From NCBI GenBank assembly GCA_026713405.1, contig JAPOON010000514.1, positions 1 to 7,983 on the forward strand: a DNA stretch of 7,983 nucleotides, written 5' to 3'. Below are positions 5,594 through 7,983 of the stretch, in pieces. Source of the DNA: Gammaproteobacteria bacterium. GTDB lineage: Bacteria; Pseudomonadota; Gammaproteobacteria; Pseudomonadales; Azotimanducaceae_A. A model generated the notes under the pieces. It ran no database searches. It was not told where the DNA came from and was given only the letters and a program-made list of their open reading frames with translations. A program made the translations under genes and the position numbers. The first letter of the stretch is position 1, and each line of letters opens with the position of its first letter.

Positions 5594-6562
5594 TCATACA
5601 GCGTTCAGCGGGTAGACCGGTTCTTCCTCGGCCAGTACGCGGACGACATCCCGGGCACAGCGAACGAACAGGTCGGTCTTGGCTTGTTCCGAATACCAGG
5701 CGGCGTGGGGAGTGACGATCACGTTTGGCTCGCCCAGTAACGGATGATCCGCCGGCGGCGGTTCAGCGTGCAAAACATCCAGCGCGGCCCCGGCGATTCG
5801 TCCCTCCCTGAGGGCCGCCAGCAGGGCGTCTTCATCGATTATCGGCCCACGCGCCGTGTTGATGATGCGGGCCGTCGGTTGCATTCGGGCCAGCACCTCC
5901 CCGTCGATCAGGTGCCGGGTGTCCGGCGTCAGCGGAACGTGCAGGGAAAGATAGTCGGAGCGCCGCACAAGTTCGTCGAAACCGACCGGTTCGATCCCCG
6001 GTTCCGCGATCCGGTCGTCCGGAATCGTCGGGTCGTGAGCCAGAACCGTCATGCCCAGGCCCTTCCCCTTTTCGGCGGTGGCCCGGCCGGTGCGTCCGAA
6101 CCCCAGCACTCCCAATACCTGGTCCTGCAGGCGCACGGTGGTGGGCAGGGCGGCAGGGTTCCAGCGTCCCGCCCGCCCGGCTTCCATCAGCGAATCCAGG
6201 TTGCGCGCCATCACCAGCATCAGGGCGATGGCATGGGTCGACACTTCGTGGACGCCGTAGTCCGGGCAGTAGGTCACGCGAACGCCCCGGGCCGTGGCCG
6301 CGTCGATGTCGACGGTTTCGTATCCCACGCCCAGGCGCGTCACCACCCTGCAGTCCGGCATCCGGTCGAGCAGGGCACCAGTCACGGTTTGACCGCCAAC
6401 GACCAGCGCCGAGCAACGGGCCAGGTCGGATGCAGCCTCCGCGTTGAGCAGGTCGAGGTGATTGACTATTTCAAGGCCGGCTTCCTCCAGCAAACTGTAG
6501 GCGGGCCCCAACATCAGACCCTTGCCGAAGCCCATGACCACACAATGTCGCGTTGGGTTCAC
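5594..6562 (-). CDS. D-isomer-specific 2-hydroxyacid dehydrogenase, NAD-dependent (CtBP/SerA-like)
   Basis: NAD-dependent interconversion of a 2-oxoacid and a D-2-hydroxyacid, in the cytoplasm. I chose the GTG at 6562 (322 aa) because it keeps the first beta strand (RHCVVMGFG) and gives the family's usual length; GGGAGG lies 11 nt upstream. An ATG at 6700 would add 46 residues with no family resemblance, and the ATG at 6535 would cut the first strand. The dinucleotide site is VLGFGRTGRA (G154, G156, G159), with D177 (AHDP) at the position that favours NAD over NADP. Catalytic residues are R238 (NTARGPI), E267 (HAEPPP) and H286 (TPHAAWYSEQA). The TPHAAWYSEQA motif resembles bacterial proteins labelled 'C-terminal binding protein'. 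The VOC gene follows 97 bp downstream; transcription diverges from the SDR-hydratase pair. The specific substrate (glycerate, phosphoglycerate, glyoxylate or other) is not determined. Confidence 0.92.
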   Translation of the reverse strand: MNPTRHCVVMGFGKGLMLGPAYSLLEEAGLEIVNHLDLLNAEAASDLARCSALVVGGQTVTGALLDRMPDCRVVTRLGVGYETVDIDAATARGVRVTYCPDYGVHEVSTHAIALMLVMARNLDSLMEAGRAGRWNPAALPTTVRLQDQVLGVLGFGRTGRATAEKGKGLGMTVLAHDPTIPDDRIAEPGIEPVGFDELVRRSDYLSLHVPLTPDTRHLIDGEVLARMQPTARIINTARGPIIDEDALLAALREGRIAGAALDVLHAEPPPADHPLLGEPNVIVTPHAAWYSEQAKTDLFVRCARDVVRVLAEEEPVYPLNAV

Positions 6563-6820
6563 CGCCCTGCCAACCTCCCGACTTTCAGATTCCGCCGCGC
6601 CGTCCGGTGCTCGGACAGCCAAATCTGCAAGTGATGTTCCATGAATGCCCATCATGATGCACCAAACCGCTTGCTGAAACGCGAGCAAGTTGCAGCGCAA
6701 CCCGGAGAGGTAGATCGAAAATGCGCTTCATCTGCCCGCATCAAGGCCGCTCAAGGAATCTGAAAGCAGATCGCCGGTCACGGGGTCAGCGCATGGCATC
6801 TATCAGGAACCTTCGGCTCC

Positions 6821-6837
6821 GGCGGTTGTCAACCGCC
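6821..6837. promoter_or_regulatory. Perfect 17-bp palindrome, candidate operator
   Basis: GGCGGTTG, a central T, then CAACCGCC: both 8-base arms match exactly. With a one-base centre it cannot form a normal hairpin loop, so a binding site for a dimeric regulator is more likely than an RNA structure. It lies 99 bp before the SDR start and 259 bp before the dehydrogenase start on the other strand. No regulator gene is in the window. Confidence 0.5.
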
Positions 6838-6850
6838 ACGCAGGTGCAAT

Positions 6851-6891
6851 GGCGCTTGCGCGACGAAGGCCCTCCGGTCCGTGCAAGCGCC
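6851..6891 (+). repeat. Strong stem-loop upstream of the SDR gene
   Basis: GGCGCTTGC (6851-6859) and GCAAGCGCC (6883-6891) pair perfectly. The stem extends inward to 12 bp with one G-T wobble (6860/6882), leaving a loop of 17 bases (6863-6879). It ends 45 bp before the SDR start. There is no T-tract, so it could act as a 5'-UTR structure or a DNA dyad rather than an intrinsic terminator. Confidence 0.5.
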
Positions 6892-6935
6892 GGGCGCGTT
6901 ATCATGCGCGGCCCAAAGGGAATCTAGGCCATTCG

Positions 6936-7607
6936 ATGGAGTTGACAGGCAAGCGGGTGATCGTCACCGGGGCGGCGGGGGTGCTGGGGCAGGCTGTGGC
7001 AGCCAGAAGCGTTGCGCTGGGCGCCGCCGTGGTATTGCTCGACATCGTCGAGGACTTCTCGTCGACGCTGGGCGAAACCCGCTGCGTGGACCTGGCCGAC
7101 GCAGCAGCGGTGGAGCGTTGCATTGCCGGCATCGGCGATTTCGATGCGGTGTGCAACATCGCCGGCGGCTTCGACATGGGGCCGGGGGTGCACGAAATCG
7201 ACGATGCGCATTGGGACGCCATGTTCGACATCAACGTCACCACCTTGAGGAACATGCTGCGGGCGACCCTGCCGCGCCTGGTGGAGCGCGGGCGCGGCAG
7301 CGTGGTCAACGTGGGCGCGCTCGGGGCGCTTTCGGGCCAGGCGGCCATGGGCGCCTACACGGCGGCCAAGTCGGTGGTCATGCGCCTGACGGAAGCCGCG
7401 GCCCAGGAGGTGCGGCGCAAGGGCGTGAACGTCAACGCCGTGCTGCCCAGCCTGATCGATACGCCACGCAACCGGGCCGACATGCCGAACGCCGATCATG
7501 CCAACTGGGTATCGCCGGACAACCTGGCGAACGTGATCTGTTTCCTGGCTTCCGATGCGGCGGTGGAAGTGCACGGCGCACTGATTCCCGTCAGCGGCAG
7601 GGTTTAG
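6936..7607 (+). CDS. Short-chain dehydrogenase/reductase lacking the usual catalytic serine
   Basis: Cytoplasmic NAD(P)-dependent oxidoreductase of 223 aa with a Rossmann fold. Start chosen at ATG 6936 because MELTGKRVIVTG is the family N-terminus; a weak AGG lies 7 nt upstream, and the in-frame ATG at 6849 adds only arginine-rich, unrelated residues. The cofactor motif is TGAAGVLG (11-18), D36 (LLDI) ends the second strand and suggests NAD(H) preference, NIAGGF (74-79) matches the NNAG motif, N100 (FDIN) is conserved, and Y141-x3-K145 (YTAAK) is the active site. The position 13 residues before the tyrosine, normally Ser, is Ala128 in NVGALGALSG. Dihydropteridine reductase and related SDRs have Ala there too, so this may be a family trait. 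It is slightly short for a classical SDR. The hydratase gene follows after 23 bp, so the two are probably one operon. Confidence 0.9.
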   Translation: MELTGKRVIVTGAAGVLGQAVAARSVALGAAVVLLDIVEDFSSTLGETRCVDLADAAAVERCIAGIGDFDAVCNIAGGFDMGPGVHEIDDAHWDAMFDINVTTLRNMLRATLPRLVERGRGSVVNVGALGALSGQAAMGAYTAAKSVVMRLTEAAAQEVRRKGVNVNAVLPSLIDTPRNRADMPNADHANWVSPDNLANVICFLASDAAVEVHGALIPVSGRV

Positions 7608-7630
7608 CCGCACCTGTTCGCCGTCGAAGG

Positions 7631-7983
7631 ATGTTGAATGACTCCCAGATCGCGGAGGCCGCCCGGGAACTGCACGACGCGGAGCGGGAACGCCGCCAGA
7701 TCCGCCCCGTCTCCCTGGACTTCCCGGATATGGAGATCGCCGACTCCTACGCGATTCAGGATGTCTGGATGGCCATGAAGGTGGCCGAGGGCCGCACCGT
7801 TCGCGGCCGCAAGATCGGCCTGACCTCCCGCGTCATGCAACAGGCCATGCACATCGACGAACCGGACTACGGAACGCTGCTCGACGACATGTTCTTCGAG
7901 GACGGGGCGGAGATCGAGGCGGCGCAGTTCACCGACCCGCGTCTCGAGGTCGAACTGGCGTTCGTGCTGAAACGCCCGCTCTC
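7631..7983 (+). CDS. hpaH: 2-oxohept-4-ene-1,7-dioate hydratase, HpaH-like (3' end beyond window)
   Basis: HpaH (HpcG) adds water to 2-oxohept-4-ene-1,7-dioate in the meta-cleavage degradation of homoprotocatechuate (3,4-dihydroxyphenylacetate). The 117 visible residues follow the E. coli enzyme, as I remember it, from end to end: an N-terminal helix rich in Glu/Arg, then VSLDFPDMEIADSYAIQ, GRKIGLTSRVMQQAM, EPDYGTLLDDMFF and DPRLEVELAFVLKRPL. The Mg-ligand pair E-x-E is E106 and E108. Family length is about 265, so under half is present. The start is ATG 7631 with GAAGG directly before it, which is too close for a standard site; TTG 7634 is a possible alternative. It sits 23 bp after the SDR gene on the same strand. 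The closest alternative is a related 2-oxopent-4-enoate hydratase (MhpD/XylJ type), which fits less well. Confidence 0.86.
   Translation, partial: MLNDSQIAEAARELHDAERERRQIRPVSLDFPDMEIADSYAIQDVWMAMKVAEGRTVRGRKIGLTSRVMQQAMHIDEPDYGTLLDDMFFEDGAEIEAAQFTDPRLEVELAFVLKRPL

Larger units (their letters stand above)
6563..6935. other. 373-bp divergent intergenic region
   Basis: Lies between the minus-strand dehydrogenase and the plus-strand SDR, so it should hold promoters for both directions. Open frames through it (the upstream extension of the dehydrogenase to 6700, and plus-strand frames starting at 6721 and 6849) show no family resemblance and are taken as non-coding. It contains a 17-bp palindrome (6821-6837) and a strong stem-loop (6851-6891). 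I could not pick a convincing -35/-10 pair in either direction. Confidence 0.6.

Noticed and set aside
5744..6634. 296-codon plus-strand frame opposite the 2-hydroxyacid dehydrogenase
   Set aside because: His/Arg/Gly-rich shadow; the minus strand carries the cofactor site and the catalytic Arg, Glu and His.

Overview
The window is high-GC, densely coded bacterial DNA with good Shine-Dalgarno sequences and several GTG or ATG starts. Its gene content (Rieske oxygenase, aldo/keto reductase, SDR, HpaH-type hydratase) fits a metabolically versatile proteobacterium that breaks down aromatic or phenolic compounds. This is inferred from gene content and base composition; there is no rRNA or other marker to fix the taxon.

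Layout. The window opens inside a gene for the alpha subunit of a Rieske ring-hydroxylating oxygenase (1-1097, +), followed by an aldo/keto reductase (1266-2147, +). From about 2150 to 5100 the character changes. There is a 754-base stretch with no convincing gene, which holds a 133-bp element bounded by 12-bp perfect inverted repeats (a MITE-like or IS-remnant candidate at 2550-2682). Next come a small protein of unknown function with a strong ribosome site (2902-3192), an AT-rich operator-like promoter region (about 3371-3463), an AAA-type ATPase with a DUF4143/PD-(D/E)XK-like C-terminus (3464-4717), and the 5' stub of a NACHT-like NTPase gene (4714 to about 5085). The stub is truncated and both nucleotide-binding motifs look damaged. 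I read this middle part as an accessory island in decay, set between metabolic genes.

The right third returns to metabolism. On the minus strand a D-2-hydroxyacid dehydrogenase (5594-6562) and a VOC/glyoxalase-fold protein (5101-5496) run in the same direction and may be cotranscribed. On the plus strand a short-chain dehydrogenase lacking the usual catalytic serine (6936-7607) is followed after 23 bp by the first 117 codons of an HpaH-like 2-oxohept-4-ene-1,7-dioate hydratase (7631-end). The 373-bp divergent region between the two sets holds a perfect 17-bp palindrome (6821-6837) and a strong stem-loop (6851-6891), which are candidate control sites.

How the genes may work together: the oxygenase could activate an aromatic ring, dehydrogenases and reductases could process the products, and the HpaH-like hydratase belongs to the lower meta-cleavage route of homoprotocatechuate-type compounds. 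No single complete pathway is contained here, so this linkage is an inference. No tRNA, rRNA or CRISPR array was seen. The least ordinary material is the ATPase with its double operator, the decayed NACHT-like stub beside it, and the short inverted-repeat element.
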